18,198 nucleotides of DNA from JAXIPB01 sp045403155 (GTDB lineage Bacteria > Actinomycetota > Actinomycetes > Mycobacteriales > Micromonosporaceae), in assembly GCA_045403155.1 (NCBI GenBank), contig JAXIPB010000307.1, positions 1 through 18,198 of the forward strand. The letters are read 5' to 3'. Shown here one piece after another: positions 6,648 through 12,997 of the stretch. The position numbers and the translations under genes were made by a program. Below the pieces are notes generated by a model. It saw only the letters and a list, made by a program, of their open reading frames with translations, had not been told where the DNA came from and made no database searches. Every line of letters starts with the position of its first letter. Positions within the stretch are counted from its first letter, which is position 1.

Positions 6648-6682
6648 TACTCGATAATGATCTGGCTGGTCGGCCGTGTCAC
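6647..6682 (-). CDS. cimA leader peptide with three Ile codons
   Basis: GTG at 6682 would encode MTRPTSQIIIE, ending with ATC ATT ATC GAG TAG. Three consecutive isoleucine codons sit just before the stop, immediately upstream of a stable hairpin and an intrinsic terminator, and the downstream gene makes an isoleucine precursor. Ribosome stalling at Ile codons when charged Ile-tRNA is scarce would be expected to prevent termination. The exact start is uncertain: the frame is open further upstream and the ribosome binding site before GTG 6682 is weak. Confidence 0.68.
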   Translation of the reverse strand: MTRPTSQIIIE

Positions 6683-6750
6683 GACCTGGATTCTGCCACC
6701 CGCGACGCGAGGAGGCTCGGCCGTCCCAGATCCTGGTAGTTGATCAACGA

Positions 6751-6780
6751 ATTTTAGATCGCGATCCGGGTGTATGTCCC
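6751..6780 (-). promoter_or_regulatory. candidate promoter for the cimA leader transcript
   Basis: On the minus strand GGGACA (6775-6780), 18-nt spacer, TAAAAT (6751-6756). TAAAAT is a strong -10 in this GC-rich sequence and lies in a small AT-rich patch about 70 nt before the leader peptide start. Confidence 0.45.
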
Positions 6781-6837
6781 GCGTCGCTGGGTAGAACGCC
6801 AACGGCAGCACGGACCCGATTGGACGGAGGAACTGCC

Positions 6838-7266
6838 GTGGACACGATCGACCCACGTGACGAGCAACCGCCGCCGCGCGCACAGCAGGACTTCAACGCG
6901 TGGAACTTCCGGCCCGATGCGGGCTGGACCCCCGAGTTCGACATCGTCGGATATCACCTCGAGGCCACCGATGGCAGCATCGGCAAGATCGACGAGGCCA
7001 GCCACGCGATGAACGAGAGCTACCTCATCGTGGACACCGGGCACTGGATCTTCGGCAAGAAGGTCATGATTCCGGCGGGCACGGTGACTCACATCGACCA
7101 CACCGACCGCAAGATCTACGTGGACCGGATGAAGGAGCAGGTGAAGTCGTCGCCCGAGTTCGACCCCGACATGCATGACGAACCGGTATACCGCGAGAAG
7201 ATCGGCGGCTACTACGACGACACCTACCGGGACGGCCCCGAGTTCGGCAGCAGCTTCATCCGCTAA
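6838..7266 (+). CDS. PRC-barrel domain protein
   Basis: A 142-aa soluble protein from GTG 6838, with GGAGG 7 nt upstream (6826-6830). Residues about 32-100 look like a PRC-barrel: EFDIVGYHLEATDGSIGKID gives the first strands and turn, followed by SYLIVDTGHWIFGKKVMIPA and GTVTHIDHTDRKIYVDRMKEQVKSSPEFD. The N-terminus is short and polar. The C-terminus is Asp/Tyr-rich (KIGGYYDDTYRDGPEFGSS). PRC-barrels occur in RimM and the photosynthetic reaction centre H subunit; stand-alone actinobacterial members are often linked to stress but lack a defined role. It diverges from cimA and is followed by a hairpin at 7291-7323, so it appears monocistronic. Confidence 0.82.
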   Translation: MDTIDPRDEQPPPRAQQDFNAWNFRPDAGWTPEFDIVGYHLEATDGSIGKIDEASHAMNESYLIVDTGHWIFGKKVMIPAGTVTHIDHTDRKIYVDRMKEQVKSSPEFDPDMHDEPVYREKIGGYYDDTYRDGPEFGSSFIR

Positions 7267-7290
7267 GAGGGCCATCGCGGGGAAGGACGG

Positions 7291-7327
7291 CCGGTCGGTG
7301 CTAGGTGCGGATGTACCGACCGGTTTC
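7291..7327 (+). terminator. probable terminator after the PRC-barrel gene
   Basis: CCGGTCGGT (7291-7299) and ACCGACCGG (7315-7323) form a perfect 9-bp stem with a 15-nt loop, followed by TTT. Flanking GGGGAA and TTCCCC can extend the pairing past an internal bulge. The T-run is short, so efficiency is uncertain. Confidence 0.5.
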
Positions 7328-7373
7328 CCCGGGCCGGTCTCCCTGGGCTGGCCCTGGGCCCGGCCCGTCCGGT

Positions 7374-7379
7374 TAGGCT
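7374..7379 (+). promoter_or_regulatory. -10 element for gluconokinase (leaderless)
   Basis: TAGGCT, then CGTCGA, then GTG at 7386. No Shine-Dalgarno sequence precedes the GTG, in agreement with a leaderless message. Confidence 0.5.
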
Positions 7380-7385
7380 CGTCGA

Positions 7386-7889
7386 GTGGGCAAACCCGTG
7401 GTCGTGGTGATGGGCGTGTCGGGTTGCGGCAAGACGACGATCGGCAGCCTGCTCTCGGCTCGGACCGGCTGGCCATTCATTGACGCCGACGTGCTCCACC
7501 CAATCGCCAGCCTGGAGAAGATGCGAGCCGGCATACCGCTGACCGACGAGGACCGGTGGCCTTGGCTGGAGGAGGTCGCGGAGAGTATCGGTGAGTATGG
7601 CGCCTTGGGCGAGCCCGCGGTGGTCGCGTGCTCGGCGCTCAAGCGCTCCTATCGCGATCTGCTCCGCGAGGCGGATCCGGACCTCAGAATCGTCCACCTC
7701 AGCGGCGAACGGGAGCTCCTCGAGAAGCGGTTGGCTCACCGACACGGACACTTCTTCCCGCGACAGCTGCTCGAGTCTCAGCTCGCCGCCTATGAGCCAC
7801 CCACGCCCGATGAGAACCCCATCGTCGTCTCCATTGGACTGTCGCCCGGGGAAGCGGTGGATACGATCATGGGTGCACTCGACCGCTAA
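7386..7889 (+). CDS. gntK: gluconokinase (GntK type)
   Basis: A 167-aa P-loop kinase, the usual length for thermoresistant-type gluconokinases. It phosphorylates D-gluconate to 6-phosphogluconate with ATP, feeding the pentose phosphate pathway. GVSGCGKTT at 10-18 is the Walker A motif. DADVLHPIASLEKMRAGIPLTDEDRWPWL (34-61, key residues DAD, H38, K45, GIPLTDEDR) is the gluconate-binding/family block. ACSALKRSYRDLLR at 81-94 and HFFPRQLLESQLAAYE at 122-137 are further family signatures. The GTG start is placed by the leaderless -10 box at 7374. Its stop codon is embedded in the -10 box of the following phosphatase gene. No gluconate permease or GntR regulator is adjacent. Confidence 0.93.
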   Translation: MGKPVVVVMGVSGCGKTTIGSLLSARTGWPFIDADVLHPIASLEKMRAGIPLTDEDRWPWLEEVAESIGEYGALGEPAVVACSALKRSYRDLLREADPDLRIVHLSGERELLEKRLAHRHGHFFPRQLLESQLAAYEPPTPDENPIVVSIGLSPGEAVDTIMGALDR

Positions 7890-7892
7890 GGT
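7887..7892 (+). promoter_or_regulatory. -10 element for the phosphatase gene, overlapping the gntK stop codon
   Basis: TAAGGT begins with the gntK TAA stop and is followed by AGAGGT and GTG at 7899. The AGAGG is too close to the GTG to act as a normal ribosome binding site, so a leaderless start is more plausible. Confidence 0.45.
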
Positions 7893-7898
7893 AGAGGT

Positions 7899-8639
7899 GT
7901 GGGACTCAACGGGGTGGCCTTAACCAACATCTTCAACTTTCGCGATCTAGGCGGACACCGCACCAGGGATGGGCGCGTCATCCGTAGTCACCGGCTCTTT
8001 CGATCCGATGATCTGTCTCGGCTCAGCGAACACGACCGGGAGTCCTTCGCGGCACTCGGCATACGGACCGTAGTCGACCTGCGCCGTCCGAACGAGGTCG
8101 TGGCCGATGGGCGGATTCCGCAGTTCGACGGTTTCGCGTATCACCATGTGCATCTCGTCCACCCGATCTGGCCTCGTCGTCAGTTCACCGACACCGATGA
8201 GCGAGCCACCTTCGTAGCGGAGCGATACCGGGAGATCAGCGTTGAGGCCGCCGATGGCATCGCCGCGACGCTGCGACTCATAGCGGACCCGGACGCCACC
8301 CCGCTCGTGTTCCACTGCATCGCCGGCAAGGACCGCACCGGCGTCATTTCGGCGCTGACGCTGGCTCTCCTCGGCGTATCCGACGATGACATCGCCGATG
8401 ACTACCAACTCAGTGAGCTGGCCGAGCCGGCCGCGTGGGCGTACCTCACCCGGGATCTGCCGGAGTTGAAGGCGAGCCGATGGCAGCACATCATCGTGTC
8501 ACCCCGGGAGGGCATGTTGCGCTTCCTCAGCGAGCTACGCACAGACCACGGCTCGGTAGACGGCTACGCGGCCCGCGTTGGAGTCACCGCAGATCACATC
8601 GCCGCCATGCGCGCCCACCTCCTCACCCAGCCGCCCTGA
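7899..8639 (+). CDS. tyrosine-protein phosphatase (MptpB/Y_phosphatase3-like)
   Basis: A 246-aa protein with the cysteine phosphatase P-loop HCIAGKDRTGV at 139-149 (nucleophile C140, phosphate-binding R146). The Lys-Asp pair after the glycine (GKDRTG) is typical of the bacterial family that includes mycobacterial PtpB, which acts on phosphotyrosine and often also on phosphoserine/threonine or phosphoinositides. NFRDLGG at 13-19 near the N-terminus and TVVDLRRPNEV at 57-67 are further family hallmarks. No signal peptide or membrane segment is seen, so it is presumed cytosolic. It starts 10 nt after gntK but has its own -10 box. Substrate unknown. Confidence 0.9.
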   Translation: MGLNGVALTNIFNFRDLGGHRTRDGRVIRSHRLFRSDDLSRLSEHDRESFAALGIRTVVDLRRPNEVVADGRIPQFDGFAYHHVHLVHPIWPRRQFTDTDERATFVAERYREISVEAADGIAATLRLIADPDATPLVFHCIAGKDRTGVISALTLALLGVSDDDIADDYQLSELAEPAAWAYLTRDLPELKASRWQHIIVSPREGMLRFLSELRTDHGSVDGYAARVGVTADHIAAMRAHLLTQPP

Positions 8640-8687
8640 ATCCGCGTCGATCATGAGCTGACCGTCCCGAATCCGCGTCGATCATGA
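8638..8687 (+). repeat. two exact copies of a 19-nt direct repeat
   Basis: GAATCCGCGTCGATCATGA occurs at 8638-8656 and 8669-8687. A diverged copy (GAATCGCGCCGATCATGA) lies at 8843-8860. The first copy begins inside the stop codon of the phosphatase gene. Confidence 0.8.
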
Positions 8688-8704
8688 CCTGGAGGTCATG
8701 ATCG
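8679..8704. repeat. perfect 12-bp inverted repeat downstream of the phosphatase gene
   Basis: CGATCATGACCT and AGGTCATGATCG flank a 2-nt centre. It shares the GATCATGA core with the direct repeats. It could act as a terminator-like hairpin or protein site; there is no T-run. Confidence 0.7.
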
Positions 8705-8849
8705 GCATGGTTTCGCAACACTCGCCTCATGATCGAGCGGATCTTGGTAGCGAGAACGGATGCGGGCCGGAATCGGTGACTCACGACGCGGAACCCCCGT
8801 GCCCGCCGTCAAGATCGCCGTGATCATGATTTGAGCATCGCAGAATCGC
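8705..8849. other. gene-free spacer between convergent genes, with further GATCATGA-like motifs
   Basis: The whole gap 8640-8890 is about 250 bp without a supportable gene. Besides the two hairpins it holds scattered TCATGATC and GATCATGA motifs (for example near 8730 and 8820). No promoter or RNA gene is recognised. It lies between the 3' ends of the phosphatase gene and ilvE. Confidence 0.5.
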
Positions 8850-8879
8850 GCCGATCATGACTTCCAAATCATGATCGGC
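8850..8879. repeat. 11-bp inverted repeat just beyond the ilvE stop
   Basis: GCCGATCATGA (8850-8860) and TCATGATCGGC (8869-8879) enclose an 8-nt loop. It lies 12 nt past the ilvE stop and may serve as a terminator-like structure, though no T-run follows on the minus strand. Confidence 0.6.
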
Positions 8880-8890
8880 CGAATGGGGGG

Positions 8891-10066
8891 TTAGAGGACG
8901 CGGTGAACCCATCCGTAGGGGTCGGGGACGCGTCCCCTTTGGATGTCCACAAGGGACTTCCGCAACTGCTTGGTGACCTTGCCGGCCCGGCCGGTGGCGA
9001 CCGTGAACGATCCGTCGGCCGAGCGCACCTTCCCGATCGGGGTCACCACCGCGGCGGTGCCGCAGGCGAACACCTCACGAAGGCGACCGCTCTGCGCGTC
9101 GGCCCGCCACTCGTCGAAGCTGATCGGCCGCTCCTCGACCGTATGCCCAGCCGCTCGGGCGAGCGTCATGATTGAGTCGCGGGTGATCCCCGGCAGGATC
9201 GTGCCGGATAGGGGCGGGGTCGCGAGTGACCCGTCGTCGTAGACGAAGAAGATGTTCATCCCGCCGAGTTCGTCAACGTAGCGCCGCTCGACCGCGTCGA
9301 GGTAGACCACCTGATCACAGCCTCGCTCGATCGCCTCGGCCTGCGCGATGAGGCTCGCGGCGTAGTTTCCGCCACACTTCGCAGCGCCGGTGCCACCGGG
9401 CGCCGCGCGTGTGTAGTCGGTCGACACCCACACGGTCACCGGCTTGACGCCGCTCCTGAAGTAGGAGCCGACGGGCGATGCGATGAGCACATAGAGGTAT
9501 TCCGCCGATGGCTTGACCCCGAGGAAGACCTCACTCGCGTACATGAACGGCCGGAGGTAAAGCGAGCCGTCCGGATCGGTGGGAACCCACTCCCTGTCAA
9601 CCTTGATCAGTTCATGGATCGAGCCGAGAAAGAGGTCGTCGGGGAGTTGGGCCATGGCCATGCGCTCGGCGGAGTCGCGGAACCGGTTGGCGTTCGCCTC
9701 GGGGCGGAACAGGCTCACCCCGCCATCCGGCATGCGGTAGGCCTTGAGCCCTTCGAAGATCTCCTGGGCGTAGTGGAGCACGGCGGTCGCCGGATCCATC
9801 GGGATCGGCGCCCTGGCCTCGACTCGCGCGTCGTACCAGCCCTTCCCCTCCGCATAGCGGACGGTAACCATGTGATCGGTGAATACCCGACCAAAGCCGG
9901 GGTTCGTGAGCAGCGCCGACCGCTCGATGGCGGATACACGGCGCCGGGTCGGGCGAATATCGAAGTTTTGGCGCTGATCGCCTCCGGCGACGATTAGGCG
10001 CTGATCGCCTCCGGCGACGATTAGGCGTTGATCGCCTCCGGCGAAGGTGCGCTCACCACCGGTCAT
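8891..10066 (-). CDS. ilvE: branched-chain amino acid aminotransferase (IlvE)
   Basis: A 391-aa fold-type IV PLP aminotransferase catalysing the last step of Ile, Leu and Val synthesis (2-oxoacid plus glutamate). GFGRVFTDHMVTVRY (58-71), LHYAQEIFEGLKAYR (97-111) and the PLP lysine K230 in GTGAAKCGGNYAASL are characteristic, as is DELGGMNIFFV. Actinobacterial IlvE normally begins with a short MSGGD-type tail before an FDIRP-like motif. Here that tail is expanded by tandem copies of GGDQRLIVA (residues about 10-33, from a 27-bp repeat). ATG 10066 is supported by GGAGG 5 nt upstream, and no alternative start occurs after the repeats, so they are probably translated. leuB lies about 110 bp upstream on the same strand; a weak TAAGTT -10 may exist in the gap. 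Confidence 0.95.
   Translation of the reverse strand: MTGGERTFAGGDQRLIVAGGDQRLIVAGGDQRQNFDIRPTRRRVSAIERSALLTNPGFGRVFTDHMVTVRYAEGKGWYDARVEARAPIPMDPATAVLHYAQEIFEGLKAYRMPDGGVSLFRPEANANRFRDSAERMAMAQLPDDLFLGSIHELIKVDREWVPTDPDGSLYLRPFMYASEVFLGVKPSAEYLYVLIASPVGSYFRSGVKPVTVWVSTDYTRAAPGGTGAAKCGGNYAASLIAQAEAIERGCDQVVYLDAVERRYVDELGGMNIFFVYDDGSLATPPLSGTILPGITRDSIMTLARAAGHTVEERPISFDEWRADAQSGRLREVFACGTAAVVTPIGKVRSADGSFTVATGRAGKVTKQLRKSLVDIQRGRVPDPYGWVHRVL
9971..10044 (-). repeat. 27-bp tandem repeat inside the 5' end of ilvE
   Basis: Two identical 27-bp units (9971-9997 and 9998-10024) are followed by a partial third (10025-10044, one mismatch). The length is a multiple of three, so the repeats add nine-residue blocks (GGDQRLIVA) without breaking the frame. 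Confidence 0.9.
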
Positions 10067-10175
10067 CGCTGCCTCCGAATGCTCTTTCCGCGCCGCGAAG
10101 AAACGGGCGCCGCGATTGCAACTTACCCGAACGACCGTTTAGCCGAAACTAGACACACGACGGTAGTGCGTGCAC

Positions 10176-11210
10176 TCACGCGGCGGCGGACGCGAGGCGG
10201 TCGCCGACGTCCTCGGTCCGCAGCGGGTCACGACCGACGCGAGTGGCGAGTTCCGCCGCGACGGCCCGCTGGACCTGGTCCGCGGCCTCGGGGTGTCCCA
10301 GATGTTCCAGCATCATCGCGACGGAAAGGACCGCCGCCACAGGGTCGGCGACACCGTGACCGGCGATATCCGGTGCCGACCCGTGCACCGGCTCAAACGT
10401 CGAGGGAAAGCGTCGTTCCGGGTTGATACACCCGCTCGCCGCGAGCCCGATGCCGCCGCTGACCGCCGCGGCGACATCGGTCAGGATGTCACCGAACAGG
10501 TTGTCGGTCACGATCACGTCGTAGCGCTGCGGCTGGGTCACGAGGAACATCGCCGCGGCATCGACGTGCTGGTAGTCCGTGGTGATCTCGGGATGTTCGG
10601 CCGCGACCTGAGCGAACGTACGGGCCCAGAGTCCGCCCGCGTGCGTCAGCACGTTGGTCTTGTGAACCATCGTGACCTTGCGGCGCGCCCGCTTGGCCGC
10701 GCGGGCGAAGGCGTCGCGGACGACGCGCTCGACGCCATGCCGAGTGTTGATGCTCTCCTCCGTGGCCACCTCGGCCAGAGTGCCCGGATGCATCGCTCCG
10801 CCGGCGCCGGCGTACAGGCCTTCCGTGCCTTCCCGAACGATGACAAAGTCGATCTCTCCGGCCTTCACGTCCGCCAGCGGTCCCGATGTGCCGGGCCACA
10901 GGCGCGCGGGACGGAGGTTCACGTACTGGTCAAAGACGAAACGCAGTTTGAGCAGCAGGCCACGCTCGAGAACACCCGACGGTACGGCGGGGTCGCCCAC
11001 GGCGCCGAGCAGGATCGCGTCGTGCCCGGCCAGCTCGTCGATGACGGACCGTGGCAGGACCTCGCCGGTACGCAGGTAACGGGCGGCGCCAAGGTCGTAC
11101 TCGGTCGCCTGCCAGCCGGGTAACACGACGTCGAGGACCTTGCGAGCTTGTGCGACGACCTCGGGGCCTATGCCATCGCCGGCCACCACCGCGATTCGCG
11201 CCATTCCCAC
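10176..11210 (-). CDS. leuB: 3-isopropylmalate dehydrogenase (LeuB)
   Basis: A 344-aa NAD-dependent beta-decarboxylating dehydrogenase that converts 3-isopropylmalate to 2-oxoisocaproate. With CimA in the cell it probably also handles the 3-methylmalate-type intermediate of the citramalate route (inference). GDGIGPEV at 11-18, REGTEGLYAG at 126-135 (catalytic Y133), K184 in MVHKTN, and metal ligands D217, D241 and D245 in the DAAAMFLV and DNLFGDILTD blocks are seen. Length matches the actinobacterial short form (about 340-350 aa). GTG 11210 is chosen because GGAGGT lies 5 nt upstream; ATG 11204 would be 11 nt away. A TAGGAT box lies upstream at 11242. It is flanked by ilvE and serA on the same strand. 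Confidence 0.95.
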   Translation of the reverse strand: MGMARIAVVAGDGIGPEVVAQARKVLDVVLPGWQATEYDLGAARYLRTGEVLPRSVIDELAGHDAILLGAVGDPAVPSGVLERGLLLKLRFVFDQYVNLRPARLWPGTSGPLADVKAGEIDFVIVREGTEGLYAGAGGAMHPGTLAEVATEESINTRHGVERVVRDAFARAAKRARRKVTMVHKTNVLTHAGGLWARTFAQVAAEHPEITTDYQHVDAAAMFLVTQPQRYDVIVTDNLFGDILTDVAAAVSGGIGLAASGCINPERRFPSTFEPVHGSAPDIAGHGVADPVAAVLSVAMMLEHLGHPEAADQVQRAVAAELATRVGRDPLRTEDVGDRLASAAA

Positions 11211-11241
11211 GCCGCACCTCCGACCGAACGTTAAGGCAAGG

Positions 11242-11247
11242 ATCCTA
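11242..11247 (-). promoter_or_regulatory. possible -10 box upstream of leuB
   Basis: TAGGAT on the minus strand, about 31 nt before the leuB GTG, in the gap after serA. No clear -35 hexamer is present, so this is only a candidate. Confidence 0.3.
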
Positions 11248-11285
11248 CACTCCGGTACGTGAGTCCCGCCTTGTGGACGTCGCCG

Positions 11286-12878
11286 CTAGTCGGTGAGGTC
11301 GACCGTCGAGGCGGCGCCGGCGCCGATCGCCTCGGCCGCCTTCGTCAGCAGCTCGGGGGCGACGGGATTGTCGACGGTCAGGGTCATGAGCGCCTCACCA
11401 CCGGCCTCGCGGCGAGCAACCTGCATCGCCGCGATGTTGACGCCGGCCTCGCCGAGCAGTGTCCCGATCGTGCCGACCACGCCGGGCCGATCGCCATATC
11501 GGAAGAACAGCAACACCCCGTGCGCGTCAAGTTCGAGGTCGAAGCCGTCAAGCTCAGTAAGCTTCAGCGCCTCGCGTGGCCCAGACAGGTGGGTGCCGGA
11601 GACGGAGACGATACGGCCGTCCGGCAGCGCACCACGCACGGTCACAAGGTTGGGGTGGTCGATGGTCTCGGGAGCGGTGACCAGGGATACCTCCACGCCA
11701 CGATCGGCCGCCACGTGAGGCGCGTTGACGTAGGTCACCTGCTCCTCCACCACCGGGGCGAAGAGTCCCTTCGTCGCGGCGAGTTTGAGCACACTGACGT
11801 CGTTGGCGACGATCTCGCCCCGTACCTCGACGGTGATGTTCGCCGCGACGCCGCCGGCGACGGCGGTGAACACCCGGCCGAGCTTCTCCGCGAGCGGGAG
11901 CAGCGGGCGGACATCCTCGGCGACCACACCACCGGCCTGAACGTTGACCGCGTCGGGCACAAACTCGCCATCCAGGGCGAGCTTCACGCTGCGCGCAACG
12001 GCGAGGCCGGCCTTGTCCTGCGCCTCATGCGTGGACGCACCGAGATGCGGGGTGGCGACCACGTTGTCGAAGCCGAACAGCGGTGACGCGGTGCAGGGCT
12101 CCTTTGCGAAGACGTCGATGCCGGCGCCGGCGACCCGCCCCTCCGCGATCGCGTCGGCGAGCGCCTGCTCGTCGACGAGGCCACCCCGGGCGGCGTTGAT
12201 GATCCGTACGCCGTGCTTGACGATCTGCAGCTCCTTCGGCCCGATCAGGCCGACCGTCTCCGGCGTCTTCGGCAGGTGAATCGAGATGAAGTCAGACTCG
12301 CGGAGCAGCTCATCCAAGCCGACGAGCCGAATGCCCAGCTGGGCGGCCCGGGCCGGCTGAACGTACGGGTCGTACGCGACGAGGCGCGTGCCGAAGGCCG
12401 CGATCCGCTGAGCGAAGAGCACACCGATGCGGCCGAGCCCGACCACGCCGACCGTCTTGCCCTGCAGCTCGACGCCCGTGTACTTCGAGCGCTTCCATTC
12501 GCCGGCCTTCAACGCCGCAGACGCCGAAGCCGTGTTGCGCGCCACGGCGAGCAGGAGGGCGACGGCTTGCTCCGCGGCGGAGACGATGTTGGAGGTTGGG
12601 GCGTTGACCACCATCACGCCGCGTGCCGTCGCAGCGGGTACCTCAATATTGTCAAGACCCACGCCCGCCCGGGCGATGACCTTGAGCCTCGGGGCGGCGG
12701 CAACGGCCTGCGCGTCGATCTGAGTCGCGCTACGCACGATGACGGCGTGCGCCTCCGCGAGTGCGGAGAGGAGAGCCGCCCGGTCCGTGCCATCGACATG
12801 GCGGACGTCGAAGTCATGAGCGAGAACATCGATCGCGGCCGGGGCGAGCTCCTCGGCGATGAGTACGACGTGGGTCAC
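11286..12878 (-). CDS. serA: D-3-phosphoglycerate dehydrogenase (SerA), actinobacterial long form
   Basis: A 530-aa enzyme oxidising 3-phosphoglycerate to 3-phosphohydroxypyruvate, the first step of serine synthesis. The NAD-binding GLGRIG is at 147-152 with D170 ending the second strand. Catalytic residues are R231 in NAARGG, E260 in FAKEP, and H278 in TPHLGAST. An allosteric-substrate-binding type middle domain and a C-terminal ACT domain (about 455-530, DRPGVVGTIGTLLGEAGVNI) follow, the serine-regulated architecture known from Mycobacterium. GTG 12878 is chosen: GAGG lies 6 nt upstream and the protein then begins THVVLIAEELAP as in relatives. The frame extends to 12932, but that part is Arg/Pro-rich and contains the ribosome binding site. 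Confidence 0.95.
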   Translation of the reverse strand: MTHVVLIAEELAPAAIDVLAHDFDVRHVDGTDRAALLSALAEAHAVIVRSATQIDAQAVAAAPRLKVIARAGVGLDNIEVPAATARGVMVVNAPTSNIVSAAEQAVALLLAVARNTASASAALKAGEWKRSKYTGVELQGKTVGVVGLGRIGVLFAQRIAAFGTRLVAYDPYVQPARAAQLGIRLVGLDELLRESDFISIHLPKTPETVGLIGPKELQIVKHGVRIINAARGGLVDEQALADAIAEGRVAGAGIDVFAKEPCTASPLFGFDNVVATPHLGASTHEAQDKAGLAVARSVKLALDGEFVPDAVNVQAGGVVAEDVRPLLPLAEKLGRVFTAVAGGVAANITVEVRGEIVANDVSVLKLAATKGLFAPVVEEQVTYVNAPHVAADRGVEVSLVTAPETIDHPNLVTVRGALPDGRIVSVSGTHLSGPREALKLTELDGFDLELDAHGVLLFFRYGDRPGVVGTIGTLLGEAGVNIAAMQVARREAGGEALMTLTVDNPVAPELLTKAAEAIGAGAASTVDLTD

Positions 12879-12946
12879 TGTCTTCCTCGCGGTTGGTGGG
12901 TTTCGACCGCCCCGGAACGCACCCGTGCGCAACCGCGGCTCACCCG

Positions 12947-12976
12947 ATCGTAGGCGTACGCGTGACTACGACCGAA
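12947..12976 (-). promoter_or_regulatory. candidate serA promoter
   Basis: On the minus strand TTCGGT (12971-12976), 18-nt spacer, TACGAT (12947-12952), about 69 nt before the serA GTG and after the stop of the dehydrogenase gene. The -10 fits well, the -35 only partly. Confidence 0.4.
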
Positions 12977-12997
12977 TGTGGCGCGGCGTGACGGCCC

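Noticed and set aside
5807..6739. Plus-strand frame of 310 codons over the cimA 5' half
   Set aside because: It is antisense to CimA and its leader, low in hydrophobic content and Ser/Arg-rich; no ribosome binding site or family.
6683..6883. Longer version of the cimA leader peptide (up to 78 codons)
   Set aside because: It would start upstream of the TAAAAT promoter box; a short leader from GTG 6682 is more consistent with an attenuator.
8638..8879. CRISPR array
   Set aside because: Only two exact 19-nt repeats, with a 12-nt gap, plus palindromes; no regular spacers and no cas genes.
10170..11123. Plus-strand frame of 317 codons opposite leuB
   Set aside because: Shadow of LeuB, which has complete catalytic motifs.
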